Numbered from the stretch's first letter, positions 51,356 to 60,684 are shown. The stretch is DNA of 64,000 nucleotides from Pseudonocardia kujensis (GCF_021283305.1 NZ_JAJSOK010000011.1:62001-126000); one strand, 5' to 3'. The notes: a model not told the origin generated them from the letters alone. Translations and numbers: made by a program.

Positions 51356-52297
51356 ATGAGCGTCGTCGTGGTCGGGGCCGGGCTCTCGGGCGTGGCGTGC
51401 GCCCGGGAGGTCGCGCGCGCCGGCCTGGCGGTGAAGGTCCTCGACCGCGCGCACACCGTCGGCGGCCGCATGGCCAGCTCCCCGCACGACGGCCGCCCGG
51501 TCGACATGGGCGCGGCCTACTTCACCGTGCGGGACCCGGAGTTCGCCGAGGTCGTCGCGGGGTGGCGCAGCGCGGGGCTGGCGAGGCCGTGGACCGCCGA
51601 GATGGCGGTGCTCGCGCACGGGGACCGGTCGCGGTCGGCGGGCCCGATGCGGTGGGCGGCGCCCCAGGGCCTGCGCAGCCTCGTCGCGGCGCTCGCCGAG
51701 GACCTCGACGTCGAGCTGGACCACGAGGTCAAGCGGGTCGAGAAAGGGCCGCGGGTCGACGGCGAGCCCGCCGACGTCGTCGTGCTGGCCATGCCGGACC
51801 CGCAGGCGTTGCGCGTGCTCGCCCCCGGTCTCGGCGCGGTCGCGCTCACCTCGGACCGCCCGTGGCGCCCGGTGCTCACCGTCGCCGCCGGCTTCCCCAC
51901 GCGGGAGTGGCCGGAGCTCTCCGCGGCGTTCGTGAACGACCACCCGGTGCTCACCCTCGTCGCCGACGACGGCGCCCGCCGCGGCGACGGCGTCCCGGTC
52001 CTGGTGGCGCACACCACCTCCGAGGTCGCCCGCTCCCACGACGCGGACCCGGGCGGCGCCGTCCCGACGGTGATCGCGGCCGTGCGCGAGCTGCTCGGGC
52101 TGTCCGAGGAGCCGGTGTGGACGGACGCGCACCGGTGGCGGTTCGCGGCCCCGGAGCTCGACCGCGCCGAGCCCTTCCACCTCGGCGACGACGGCATCGG
52201 GCTCGCGGGCGACGGCTGGGGCAGCTCCCGGATCGAGACGGCCTGGCGCTCCGGCACCCTGCTCGGCCGCGAGATCGTGAAGCGCCTGCAGCGTTAG
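51356..52297 (+). CDS. NAD(P)/FAD-dependent oxidoreductase (renalase-like)
   Basis: A small amine-oxidase-fold flavoprotein of 313 residues. The dinucleotide motif is VVVVGAGLSGVACAREVARA, followed by the RRM-type motif HTVGGRMASSPHDGRPVDMG and then GAAYFTVRDPEF. The C-terminal FAD contact reads GLAGDGWGSSRIETAWRSG. The sequence resembles renalase-type proteins, but substrate and electron acceptor are not known. It follows menC with a 73-base gap on the same strand. Confidence 0.87.
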   Translation: MSVVVVGAGLSGVACAREVARAGLAVKVLDRAHTVGGRMASSPHDGRPVDMGAAYFTVRDPEFAEVVAGWRSAGLARPWTAEMAVLAHGDRSRSAGPMRWAAPQGLRSLVAALAEDLDVELDHEVKRVEKGPRVDGEPADVVVLAMPDPQALRVLAPGLGAVALTSDRPWRPVLTVAAGFPTREWPELSAAFVNDHPVLTLVADDGARRGDGVPVLVAHTTSEVARSHDADPGGAVPTVIAAVRELLGLSEEPVWTDAHRWRFAAPELDRAEPFHLGDDGIGLAGDGWGSSRIETAWRSGTLLGREIVKRLQR

Positions 52298-52341
52298 CGC
52301 TGGTTGGCGATCGCCGCCCGGCACGACGTAGCGTCTGGGGA

Positions 52342-53823
52342 ATGAGCGAGACCCGGACCGCCACCCCGCAGAACCCCACTCCGGAGCGCCCCTTCGGCTG
52401 GGACCGCGGCACGGAAACGGCCCGGATGGCGGACCCGGGCGAGGCCGGCCGTGCGGTGCTCGCGGAGCTGGCCGCGGCGCTGCCCGCGGACCGGGTGCTC
52501 ACCGACCCCGACACCGCCCGCCCCTACGTGCACGACGAGGCGGAGTGGGCGGAGTACGGCGCGCCGCTCGCCGTGGTCCGGCCGCGGTCCACCGCCGAGG
52601 TCGCCGAGGTCGTCCGGGCCGCCGCGCGGCACCGGGTCCCGGTCGTGCCGCGCGGGGCCGGCACCGGCCTGTCCGGCGGGGCCAACGCCGTCGACGGCGG
52701 CCTGGTCCTGTCCCTGGAGCGGATGCGCGACATCGTGGAGATCGACGCGGGGGAGCGGCTCGCGGTCGTCCAGCCCGGAGTGGTCAACGACGACCTGCGC
52801 GCGGCGGCCGCGAAGGAGGGTCTCTGGTACCCGCCGGACCCGGCGAGCGCGCCGTGGTCGACGATCGGCGGGAACGTGGCCACGAACGCCGGCGGCCTGT
52901 GCTGCGTGAAGTACGGCGTGACCCGCGACTACGTGCTCGCGCTGGAGATCGTCACGGCCGCGGGCGGGATCGTGCGGGTCGGCCGGCGCACCGCGAAGGG
53001 CGTGGCCGGCTACGACCTCGCCGGCCTGCTGGTCGGCTCCGAGGGCACGCTCGGCGTGATCACGGAGGTGACCGTGCGGCTGCGGCCCGCGCGGACCACG
53101 CCGCCGCGCACCGTCGTCGGGTTCTTCGACACCCTCGCCGACTGCGGCGCCGCCGTGGCCGCGGTGACCGCCGCCGGCCTGCAGCCCTCGATCTTCGAGC
53201 TCGTCGACCGGCACTGCCTCAAGGCCGTCAACGACTGGAAGCACATGGGCCTGCCCGAGGACGCCGCCGCACTCCTGCTGGCCCAGACCGACCTCCCGGA
53301 GCCCGCCGCCACGGCGGAGGCGGACGGGATCCTCGCCGCGTTCGAGGCCAACGGCGCCCGCGACGCGCTCGTGTCGACCGACCCGGTGGAGGCCGACGCG
53401 CTCTTCGCCGCCCGCCGGCTCGCCTACCCGGCCTTCGAGCAGCGCGGCGACGCCCAGCTCACCGAGGACGTCTGCCTGCCGCGCAACCGGCTGGCCGCGA
53501 TGCTGGAGCGGATCGAGGAGATCTCCGCCCGGCACGACACCTTCATCGGCACGGTCGCGCACGCCGGCGACGGCAACCTGCACCCGCTGATCATGGTGCC
53601 GCCGGGCGACCCGGAGGCGAAGGCGCGGGCCCAGCGGGCGTTCGACGAGATCGTCGACGCCGCGATCGACCTGGGCGGCACCGTGACCGGCGAGCACGGC
53701 GTGGGCCTGCTCAAGCGCGCCGGCATGCGCCGCGAGCTCGACCCGGGTTCGCTCGCCATGCAGGAGGCGATCAAGAAGGCCCTGGATCCGGACGGGATCC
53801 TCAACCCCGGCAAGGTGCTATAG
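52342..53823 (+). CDS. FAD-linked oxidase (GlcD/D-lactate dehydrogenase type)
   Basis: A flavoenzyme oxidising a 2-hydroxy acid. The PCMH FAD-binding domain has VPRGAGTGLSGGANAVDGGL and GNVATNAGGLCCVKYGVTRD, then VGSEGTLGVITEVTVRLRPA. The C-terminal FAD-oxidase domain has VAHAGDGNLHPLIMVP and TGEHGVGLLKRAGM, with the catalytic-type His and metal-ligand region. The ATG at 52342 gives 493 residues; the first 30 are not conserved and ATG 52426 is an alternative. An AMP-dependent synthetase begins three bases after its stop, so the two are co-transcribed. A carboxylic-acid catabolic role is inferred. Confidence 0.9.
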   Translation: MSETRTATPQNPTPERPFGWDRGTETARMADPGEAGRAVLAELAAALPADRVLTDPDTARPYVHDEAEWAEYGAPLAVVRPRSTAEVAEVVRAAARHRVPVVPRGAGTGLSGGANAVDGGLVLSLERMRDIVEIDAGERLAVVQPGVVNDDLRAAAAKEGLWYPPDPASAPWSTIGGNVATNAGGLCCVKYGVTRDYVLALEIVTAAGGIVRVGRRTAKGVAGYDLAGLLVGSEGTLGVITEVTVRLRPARTTPPRTVVGFFDTLADCGAAVAAVTAAGLQPSIFELVDRHCLKAVNDWKHMGLPEDAAALLLAQTDLPEPAATAEADGILAAFEANGARDALVSTDPVEADALFAARRLAYPAFEQRGDAQLTEDVCLPRNRLAAMLERIEEISARHDTFIGTVAHAGDGNLHPLIMVPPGDPEAKARAQRAFDEIVDAAIDLGGTVTGEHGVGLLKRAGMRRELDPGSLAMQEAIKKALDPDGILNPGKVL

Positions 53824-53826
53824 ATC

Positions 53827-55266
53827 ATGAACCGGTTGTTCCCCGCGCTCGCCGACCCCACCGACGGGCCCGCCCTGCAGTTCCCCGACGGCACCGTCAC
53901 CTACCGCGAGCTCGCCGCCCTGGCGTCGGACCTGGGTGCCCGGGTCGTCGGTCGCTCCCGCATCGCCGTCTGGGCCACCCCGACGCTCGCCGCCGCCACC
54001 GGCATCACGGCCGGGCTGCTGGCCGGCGTGCCGGTGGTGCCGGTGAACCCGAAGGCGGGGGAGCGGGAGCTCGCGCACATCGTCGCGAACTCCGCGCCCG
54101 AGCTGGTGCTGACCGCGCCCGGCGTCGAGCTGCCCGCGGCGATCGCCGGGCTGCCGCGGATCGACGTCGACGTCGCCGCGCGGCCCGACCCGCAGCCGTT
54201 GCCCGCCGAGCCGCCCGCGGACGCCCCGGCGCTCGTCGTCTACACCTCCGGGACCACCGGACCGCCGAAGGGCGCCGTGCTCTCCCGCGGCGCGGTCGCG
54301 GCCGACCTCGACGCCCTCGCCGACGCCTGGGCCTGGACCGGCGCCGACCGGCTCGCCCACGCGCTGCCGATCTTCCACGTGCACGGGCTCGTCCTCGGCA
54401 CCCTGGGGCCGCTGCGCCGCGGCGGCTCGCTGCACCACCTCGGCGCGATCGACGGGCAGACGCTGGCCGCCGCGGTCGCCGACGGCGCGACCATGGTGTT
54501 CGGCGTCCCCACGCACTACCACCGGCTGGCCGCCGACTTCGAGGCCGACCCCGAGGCGGGGCGCACGGTCGGCGGGACCCGGCTGCTGATCTCCGGCTCG
54601 GCCGCGCTCACCGCCGTCGACCACGCCCGGATCGAGAAGGCCACCGGGATCGCGGTCCGCGAACGCTACGGGCTCACCGAGACGCTGATCCTCACCGCCG
54701 CCCGCGCCGACGAGGAGCCCGAGGTCGGCACGGTGGGCCGGCCCCTGGCGAACACCGAGGTGCGCCTTGCACCGCTGCCCGCGGTCGAGGGCGAGCAGCC
54801 CGACGGCGCCGACAGCGGTCTCGGCGCCGTCGAGGTCCGCGGTCCGCAGCTCTTCTCCGGCTACCTCGACCTCCCCGAGGCGTCGGCCGCCTCCCGCACC
54901 GACGACGGCTGGTTCCGCACCGGCGACATCGGCCGCTGGACGGACTCGGGCCTGCTGGCCCTGGTCGGCCGGCAGGCCACGGACCTGATCAAGTCCGGTG
55001 GCTACAAGATCGGCGCGGGGGAGATCGAGAACGCACTGCTGGAGCACCCGGCGGTCGCCGAGGTCGCCGTGGTGGGGGTGCCCGACCCCGACCTGGGGGA
55101 GAAGATCGTGGCGCACGTCGTGCCGGCGGGCGAGGCACCCGAGGCGCGGGAGCTCGTCGACCACGTCGCCGCCCTGCTCTCCCCGCACAAGCGCCCGCGC
55201 GAGGTCCGCTTCGTGGAGTCCCTGCCGCGCAACGCGATGGGGAAGGTGCAGAAGAAGCTGCTGTGA
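53827..55266 (+). CDS. Acyl-CoA synthetase (malonyl-CoA synthetase-like)
   Basis: A 479-residue AMP-forming ligase. The P-loop is ALVVYTSGTTGPPKGAVLSR. LPIFHVHGLVLGTLGPLRRG is the pattern of MatB-type enzymes. Adenylate-binding blocks RERYGLTETLILTAARADEE and GWFRTGDIGRWTDSGLLALV follow, then DLIKSGGYKIGAGEIENALL and the catalytic Lys in LPRNAMGKVQKKLL. The small acid activated is not certain; malonate is the family-based guess. It forms a two-gene unit with the upstream hydroxy-acid oxidase. Confidence 0.9.
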   Translation: MNRLFPALADPTDGPALQFPDGTVTYRELAALASDLGARVVGRSRIAVWATPTLAAATGITAGLLAGVPVVPVNPKAGERELAHIVANSAPELVLTAPGVELPAAIAGLPRIDVDVAARPDPQPLPAEPPADAPALVVYTSGTTGPPKGAVLSRGAVAADLDALADAWAWTGADRLAHALPIFHVHGLVLGTLGPLRRGGSLHHLGAIDGQTLAAAVADGATMVFGVPTHYHRLAADFEADPEAGRTVGGTRLLISGSAALTAVDHARIEKATGIAVRERYGLTETLILTAARADEEPEVGTVGRPLANTEVRLAPLPAVEGEQPDGADSGLGAVEVRGPQLFSGYLDLPEASAASRTDDGWFRTGDIGRWTDSGLLALVGRQATDLIKSGGYKIGAGEIENALLEHPAVAEVAVVGVPDPDLGEKIVAHVVPAGEAPEARELVDHVAALLSPHKRPREVRFVESLPRNAMGKVQKKLL

Positions 55267-55332
55267 ACGGGACGTGACGAGCGGTCCGCGCGACCATGGT
55301 TGTGGATCACCCGTATCGGGCATCCTCGTGCC

Positions 55333-56871
55333 ATGGCTACCCCCACCCCGACGAACAGCATGAGGAAGACGACCGCGACCGACCGGCCGACGGCCGGCTA
55401 CCGCGGGCCGGCCGCGGCGGGCGCCCCGAACCTGGCCGGCGTCGAGGGGGTGCGCTCGACCGTCTCCGGTGGCCCGGTCGTGCTCGAGTTCGAGCGGTAC
55501 GACTCGCCCGACCTCCGGCTCGCGACCTCCGGCATCGTCCTCGCGGTCCACCGCACGGACGACCCGGCGCACCCCGAGGCGTTCTGGCGCCTCGACCTGC
55601 CCGACGCCGTCGAGGGCGAGCAGCTGCGCATCCCGGTGACCCCGCCGGACGTCGAGGGCGTCGACCCCGAGGTGCCCGCCGAACTGCGCGAGCTGGTGCA
55701 GGGCGTGCTGCGCGGCGCGGACGTCGCGCCCGTCGGCCGGATCCGCCGGGTCCGCACGGTTGATTCGCTGCGCGACGGCCGGCGTCGCGAGATCGCCGAG
55801 ATCCGCCGCGACGAGGTCCAGCTCGCCACCTTCGGGGAGGCCACCACGCTGGAGAACTGGACCGAGGACGCCGTGACGATCTCGGGTGGCCCGGCCGGGT
55901 TGCTCGACGTGCTCGCCGAGCGGCTGGCCGCGACCGGTGCCGTCCCGGCGGACGCGACCGCCGAGGCCGAGCTCGACCGCCTGCTGCGCGAGGCCGCACC
56001 GCCGCCGCCGGCCCGCTGGCAGGGTCGGAAGGGCGCCTCCGGAACCGCGGTCCTCGGCTACCTCGCCGAGCACGCGGACCGGCTCGCCGCCGAGGACCTG
56101 CGGGCCCGCCGCGACGAGGAGGACGCCGTCCACCAGCTGCGGGTCGCCGCCCGCCGGATGCGCAGCGCGCTGCAGGCCTTCGCCCCGGTCTTCGAGGGCC
56201 CCCGGCCCGAGGCGTTGATCGAGGAGCTGCGCTGGCTGGGCCGCGCCCTCGCCCCCGCCCGGGACAGCGAGGTCCAGGAGGAGCAGATCACCGCCGCCGT
56301 GCGCGCGCTGCCGCCGGAGCTGGTGCTCGGGCCGGTCCAGGCGCAGATCACGCGCCACTTCGCCCGCTCGCGGGCCGAGGCACGGGCAGCGGCTATCGCC
56401 GCCCTCGACGGCGAGCGGTACGCCGCGCTGCGCGGGGCGATCGAGCACTTCCTGCAGGACCCGCCGCTGGCGAGGGGCGCCGGGTCGAAGAAGGCGGGGA
56501 GGAAGGCGCTCTCGGCGGCACTGAAGAAGGCGGACAAGCGGTTCGACAAGCGGGTCGCCGCCGCCCTCGACGCGCTGGCCTCGGGCGGGGCCTCGGACAC
56601 CGCCATCCACGACGCCCGCAAGGCCGGCAAGCGCCTGCGCTACGCCACCGAGCTGGCCGGCACCCCCAAGCAGGCCAGGAAGCTGAAGACGATCACCAAG
56701 GCGCTGGGCGAGCACCAGGACGTCGTCGTCGGGCGGCAGCTGCTGCGCGAGCTGGGCGCCCAGGCGTCCGCGGAGGGCGAGAACGGCTTCACCTTCGGCA
56801 TCCTCTACGGCCGCGCGCAGGCCGCCGCCGAGCGGATCGAGGAGCAGCTGCCGGAGCTGCGCCGGCACTGA
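55333..56871 (+). CDS. CYTH-CHAD domain protein
   Basis: CYTH domains hydrolyse or bind triphosphates; CHAD domains bind polyphosphate through conserved histidines and basic residues. Here residues about 35-220 look like a CYTH barrel (VVLEFERYDSPDLRLATSGI, RRREIAEIRRDEVQLATFGE), but the N-terminal ExExK catalytic motif is not intact, so catalysis is doubtful. The CHAD domain (residues about 235-510) is clear: DAVHQLRVAARRMRSALQAF and IHDARKAGKRLRYATELAGT, both with the key His and Arg residues. ATG 55333 gives 512 residues. A polyphosphate-related role is likely. Confidence 0.9.
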   Translation: MATPTPTNSMRKTTATDRPTAGYRGPAAAGAPNLAGVEGVRSTVSGGPVVLEFERYDSPDLRLATSGIVLAVHRTDDPAHPEAFWRLDLPDAVEGEQLRIPVTPPDVEGVDPEVPAELRELVQGVLRGADVAPVGRIRRVRTVDSLRDGRRREIAEIRRDEVQLATFGEATTLENWTEDAVTISGGPAGLLDVLAERLAATGAVPADATAEAELDRLLREAAPPPPARWQGRKGASGTAVLGYLAEHADRLAAEDLRARRDEEDAVHQLRVAARRMRSALQAFAPVFEGPRPEALIEELRWLGRALAPARDSEVQEEQITAAVRALPPELVLGPVQAQITRHFARSRAEARAAAIAALDGERYAALRGAIEHFLQDPPLARGAGSKKAGRKALSAALKKADKRFDKRVAAALDALASGGASDTAIHDARKAGKRLRYATELAGTPKQARKLKTITKALGEHQDVVVGRQLLRELGAQASAEGENGFTFGILYGRAQAAAERIEEQLPELRRH

Positions 56872-56872
56872 G

Positions 56873-56996
56873 CGGAGCTTGCGGAGCGGGCGTCGACACC
56901 GCGCGGAGCTTGCGGAGCGGGCGTCGACACCGCGCGGAGCTTGCGGAGCGGGCGTCGACACCGCGCGGAGCTTGCGGAGCGGGCGTCGACACCGCG
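56873..56996. repeat. 31-bp tandem repeat, four copies
   Basis: CGGAGCTTGCGGAGCGGGCG followed by TCGACACCGCG repeats without a gap, starting at 56873, 56904, 56935 and 56966. The copies are essentially identical. The array starts two bases after the CYTH-CHAD stop codon and ends 21 bases before the PHP gene. Confidence 0.95.
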
Positions 56997-57017
56997 CGGG
57001 CTGACAGACTCGGTGCC

Positions 57018-58049
57018 ATGGACGACGCACGGGACCCGGTGGGCGACCTCCGGCGGATCGCGTTCCTGCTGGAGCGCGCGCACGAGTCGACCTACCGGGT
57101 CCGCGCCTTTCGCACCGCCGCCGCAGCGCTGCGCGGCAAGGACCACGAGCAGCTCGCCGCGCTCGAGCGGTCGGGGGAGCTGCGCACGCTCAAGGGGGTC
57201 GGCGACGTCACCGCCCGCTGCGTCGCCGAGTCCCTGCGCGGCGAGGTGCCGGTCTACCTGCGGCGCCTGGAGGCGACCGAGGGCGTCGAGCTGGACACGG
57301 CCGCGGTCGAGCTGCGGGAGGCGTTGCGCGGCGACTGCCACAGCCACACGGACCAGTCCGACGGCGGCTCCCCGCTCTGGGAGATGGTCGAGACCGCGAT
57401 CACGCTCGGGCACGACTACCTCGTCGTCACCGACCATTCGCCCCGGCTGACGGTGGCGAACGGGTTGTCCCCGGAGCGGCTGCGCCGCCAGCTGGAGCAG
57501 ATCGCGGAGCTCAACGCCCAGCTCGACTCCGCACCCTCCGGGTTCCGGGTGCTCACCGGCATCGAGGTCGACATCCTCGAGGACGGCGCGCTCGACCAGG
57601 AGGAGGAGCTGCTGGCGCAGCTCGACGTCGTGGTCGCCAGCGTGCACTCCAAGCTGCGGATGCCGCGGGACGAGATGACGGAGCGGATGCTCACCGCCGT
57701 CGCGAACCCGCACGTCGACGTGCTGGGGCACTGCACCGGGCGGATGGTCACCGGGAAGCGCAAGCGCCCGGAGTCCGAGTTCGACGCCGACGCGGTGTTC
57801 GACGCCTGCGCGGAGCACGGGGTGGCCGTCGAGATCAACTCCCGGCCGGAGCGGCTGGACCCGCCGAAGCGCCTGCTCCGGTTGGCGGTCGAGGCGGGCT
57901 GCGAGTTCACCATCGACACGGACGCGCACGCCCCCGGTCAGCTCGACTGGCTCGACTACGGCTGCACGCGGGCCGTGCAGTGCGGCGTGCCGACCGAGAG
58001 GATCCGCAACACCTGGGGCCTGGAGGACCTGCTCGCGGCGCGCACCTGA
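57018..58049 (+). CDS. PHP-domain hydrolase with helix-hairpin-helix N-terminus
   Basis: This resembles the DNA polymerase X C-terminal PHP module with its own N-terminal helical domain. Residues about 1-80 contain a PolX-like helix-hairpin-helix (LRTLKGVGDVTARCVAESLR). The PHP metal site follows: GDCHSHTDQSDGGSP, YLVVTDHSPRL, GIEVDILEDGALDQ, VVVASVHSKLR, DVLGHCTGR, and IDTDAHAPGQLDWLD. A polymerase palm domain is missing, so it is probably a phosphoesterase. ATG 57018 gives 343 residues. The 31-bp repeat array lies just upstream and may contain its promoter. Confidence 0.88.
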   Translation: MDDARDPVGDLRRIAFLLERAHESTYRVRAFRTAAAALRGKDHEQLAALERSGELRTLKGVGDVTARCVAESLRGEVPVYLRRLEATEGVELDTAAVELREALRGDCHSHTDQSDGGSPLWEMVETAITLGHDYLVVTDHSPRLTVANGLSPERLRRQLEQIAELNAQLDSAPSGFRVLTGIEVDILEDGALDQEEELLAQLDVVVASVHSKLRMPRDEMTERMLTAVANPHVDVLGHCTGRMVTGKRKRPESEFDADAVFDACAEHGVAVEINSRPERLDPPKRLLRLAVEAGCEFTIDTDAHAPGQLDWLDYGCTRAVQCGVPTERIRNTWGLEDLLAART

Positions 58050-58051
58050 CC

Positions 58052-58507
58052 TCAGTCCGGCTCGGGGTCGGCCAGCTCGAAGTCGGCGAAGTCGAAGCCG
58101 GGAGAGACCACGCAGGAGAGGAGCGCGGGCTCCCGGCCCAGCAGCCGCGCGGACTGCCACGCGCCGGCCGGGACGAGCTGCTGCGGGTCCTGCACCTGCA
58201 GCGTCCAGGAGGCCCCGGCACCGGGCTCGCGCCCGATCCGGAGGTCGACCGCCGAGCCCGAGTGCCACAGCCACAGCTCGCTCGAGCGCACCCGGTGCCA
58301 CCGTGACTCCCCGTCGAGCAGGTAGAGGATCGCCGTGGCGGTCGGTCGCGGACCGTGGTCGGTCTCGACGGTGACCGGTGAGGTCCAGGTCCGGCGGTAC
58401 CAGCCGCCCTCCGGATGCGGGGCCAGGTCGAGCGCGGTGGCGAGGTGGGGCGGCGGCACGGGTCGAGTCTCGCGGGTCGCGCGGAGCCTGTCACGTGTGG
58501 TGAGCAT
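58052..58507 (-). CDS. Cupin-5 (DUF985) protein
   Basis: A single-domain cupin of 151 residues. The conserved segments are LDLAPHPEGGWYRRTW, TAILYLLDGESRWHRVRSSE with LWLWHSG, and LLSCVVSPGFDFADFELAD at the C-terminus. The family includes proteins annotated as sugar epimerase-like, but activity is generally unknown. ATG 58507 is chosen because longer frames lack conservation. It is convergent with the PHP gene (two bases between stops). Confidence 0.9.
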   Translation of the reverse strand: MLTTRDRLRATRETRPVPPPHLATALDLAPHPEGGWYRRTWTSPVTVETDHGPRPTATAILYLLDGESRWHRVRSSELWLWHSGSAVDLRIGREPGAGASWTLQVQDPQQLVPAGAWQSARLLGREPALLSCVVSPGFDFADFELADPEPD

Positions 58508-58657
58508 CTTTCGTGACCTGGGGTGATCGGATGGCGACGCCCGGCGAGTCAGGTGCACGAACGAGGGCTACCCGACCGGGTGGCAGGGCTCGCGTCGCTC
58601 ACGATCTGCGGTGAAATGGGCGCAGTCCTGATGCTCGAGTGACGAGAGGTGCTGGCG

Positions 58658-59614
58658 ATGCGGACGTCCGGTCTGGTGCGGGCCCTTGCCGTCGCGGTGA
58701 GCGGTGCCGCGCTGCTGACCCTCACCGCGTGTCCCGCGAACGCGTCGCAGACCGGCTCGGAGGTCCCGGGCGCGCCGTCGTCCCCTCCGTCGTCCCGGGG
58801 CACGGCCGCCCAGGCCGCGGCGTCGCAGTGCCCGCGGACCGCGGCCGACACGCTGGGCTGGGGCGTGCCGACCCGGCAGTCGGACTTCGACGGCACCGCG
58901 CTGCCGCCGGACTGGCACCCGTACGGTCCCGAGCCCGGCCACGACGAGAAGGGCACCCGGACACCCGACGCGATCACCGTGGCCAACGGCCAGGTGACGG
59001 TCAGCGGCGACGAGCAGGGCACGACGGGCGCGATGAGCTGGCACCCCGGGCAGCGGTACGGCCGCTGGGAGGTGTGCGTGAAGTCCGACCCGGGCCCGGG
59101 CGGCTACCACCCGGTGGTGCTGCTGTGGCCGGTGAAGGAGGACTGGCCGAAGGGCGGCGAGATCGACTGGATGGAGATCAGCGCCGACGACCGCCAGACC
59201 ACGGACTTCTTCCTGCACTACGGCGCCGACAACTCCCAGGAGAGCGGCTCGGTCCGGCACGACGCCACCGAGTGGACCGCGTACGCGCTGGAGTGGACGC
59301 CGCAGAAGATGACCGCCTACCTCGACGGCAAGGAGTGGTACTCCACCACGGAGACCGGCCACTTCCCGCCCGGCGCGATGAACATGACCGTGCAGCTGGA
59401 CCTCTTCCCGCCCGCGGGCGGCAGGACGGCGATGCACCTGGACTGGGCGAAGCAGTGGGCACTGCCGGAGAGCGAGCCGGCCGAGCTGTCGCTGGCGCCG
59501 GGCGCGCCCGCGACCGGCCAGCCGGACCTGCACCCCGAGCGCACCCCCAAGCCCGTGTCCGCGCTGCCGGCATCGCCGGGGCCGGGCGCGACCAGGCCGC
59601 AGCAGGGCGGCTGA
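58658..59614 (+). CDS. Glycoside hydrolase family 16 lipoprotein
   Basis: A secreted beta-glucanase-fold enzyme. The N-terminus is a signal sequence (LVRALAVAVSGAALL) ending in a lipobox, LTAC, so it is probably lipid-anchored after cleavage before Cys. The GH16 catalytic motif ExDxxE is seen in GGEIDWMEISADD, the two Glu serving as nucleophile and acid/base. Substrate-cleft segments are MSWHPGQRYGRWEVCVKSDP and WTAYALEWTPQKMTAYLDGK. A Pro-rich C-terminal tail follows. ATG 58658 has GAGAGG upstream; 318 residues. The natural glucan is unknown. Confidence 0.9.
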   Translation: MRTSGLVRALAVAVSGAALLTLTACPANASQTGSEVPGAPSSPPSSRGTAAQAAASQCPRTAADTLGWGVPTRQSDFDGTALPPDWHPYGPEPGHDEKGTRTPDAITVANGQVTVSGDEQGTTGAMSWHPGQRYGRWEVCVKSDPGPGGYHPVVLLWPVKEDWPKGGEIDWMEISADDRQTTDFFLHYGADNSQESGSVRHDATEWTAYALEWTPQKMTAYLDGKEWYSTTETGHFPPGAMNMTVQLDLFPPAGGRTAMHLDWAKQWALPESEPAELSLAPGAPATGQPDLHPERTPKPVSALPASPGPGATRPQQGG

Positions 59615-59624
59615 CCCCTGGACT

Positions 59625-59716
59625 CGTGGGTGGCGGGGCGATAGGTACTGGGGCCGTCCCGCCACCTACGACCTCGTGGACGGCGGCGATGCTGGGGAGC
59701 CCTCGCCGCCGTCCAC
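59625..59716. terminator. Two hairpins between convergent genes
   Basis: 59625-59637 pairs with 59658-59670 (13 bp including GGTGGCGGG/CCCGCCACC, one G-U). GTGGACGGCGGCGA (59676-59689) pairs perfectly with 59703-59716. They lie between the GH16 and sugar-kinase genes, which converge here, and probably terminate both. Confidence 0.75.
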
Positions 59717-59721
59717 GCTGG

Positions 59722-60684
59722 TTACCTGCCCTGCAGGGCCGCGCGCAGCTCCTCGGTGGTCGGCGGCTGGGCGCCCCGCCGGGAGCAGGTGATCGAGGCC
59801 GCGGTCACGCACTCCTCGAGCACCTCGTCGAGCGTGAGCGCGGACAGCCCGCGCAGGGCCCCCCGCCGGGCCGGTCCGAGCAGGTCCCGCGCGTGCAGCG
59901 CGGCCAGCAGCGCGGCGGAGAAGCTGTCCCCCGCCCCCACGGTGTCGACGACCTCGACGGCCCGGCCCGGCATCGAGGTCCGGATCCCCTTCGCCGTCGC
60001 CGCCAGGACGCCGTCGCCGCCCAGGGTCACGGCGACCAGCGCCGGCCCGCGGCCCGCCCAGTCGTCGAGCACCTCGCCCGGCGGGACGTCGGGCAGCAGC
60101 CAGCGGAGGTCCTCGTCGCTGACCTTGACGACGTCGGCGACCGCGAGCATCTCGTGCACCCCGCGCAGCACCTCCGCGGGATCGCCCATGAGCCGCGGCC
60201 GGCAGTTCGGGTCGTAGCTCACGGTGGCCGAGCCCGCGGCCTTGGCCATCAGCTCGCGCAGGACCGGGGCGCCGGGCTCGACGGTGAGCGCCAGCGACCC
60301 CGAGTGCAGTGCGACGATCCCGTCGAGCGCGCCGGCCAGCTCGTCCGGCGTCCACTGCCAGTCCGACGTGCCGGTGATGCGGAAGTCGTAGTCCGCCACG
60401 CCGTCGGGTCCGACCTCGACCAGGGCCAGCGAGGACTGCTCGGGCGCGTCGACGACGTGGGACAGGTCGACGCCGTTGCCGCCCAGGTGCGCCCGCAGCC
60501 GCCGACCCAGGAAGTCCGACCCGAGCCGCGCGAGCATCCGGGCGCCGACGCCGAGGCGTGCCAGGCCGACGGCGACGTTGGCGGGGCTGCCGCCGGGAGC
60601 GAACTCGAAGTACCCCTCGGCGGGGGCGGGGACGACGTCGACCAGCGCCTCGCCCGCGACCGCGATCACACCGTTGTCAGCCAC
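59722..60684 (-). CDS. PfkB-family carbohydrate kinase
   Basis: A ribokinase-fold sugar kinase of 320 residues. The N-terminal pattern AVAGEALVDVVPAP and PGGSPANVAVGLARLGVGAR (PfkB signature 1) and the C-terminal VVDTVGAGDSFSAALLAALH (signature 2, with the catalytic Asp) are intact. Fructokinase is the usual annotation for this group; the sugar is not proven. The start is a GTG at 60684. It is a single gene, convergent with GH16. Confidence 0.92.
   Translation of the reverse strand: MADNGVIAVAGEALVDVVPAPAEGYFEFAPGGSPANVAVGLARLGVGARMLARLGSDFLGRRLRAHLGGNGVDLSHVVDAPEQSSLALVEVGPDGVADYDFRITGTSDWQWTPDELAGALDGIVALHSGSLALTVEPGAPVLRELMAKAAGSATVSYDPNCRPRLMGDPAEVLRGVHEMLAVADVVKVSDEDLRWLLPDVPPGEVLDDWAGRGPALVAVTLGGDGVLAATAKGIRTSMPGRAVEVVDTVGAGDSFSAALLAALHARDLLGPARRGALRGLSALTLDEVLEECVTAASITCSRRGAQPPTTEELRAALQGR

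Noticed and set aside
56873-56996. CRISPR array
   Set aside because: Repeats are directly adjacent without unique spacers, and no cas genes are present.
53818-57030. Long minus-strand frame opposite the second acyl-CoA synthetase and CYTH-CHAD genes
   Set aside because: Its start region simply translates the 31-bp repeats, and the rest mirrors the real plus-strand genes.
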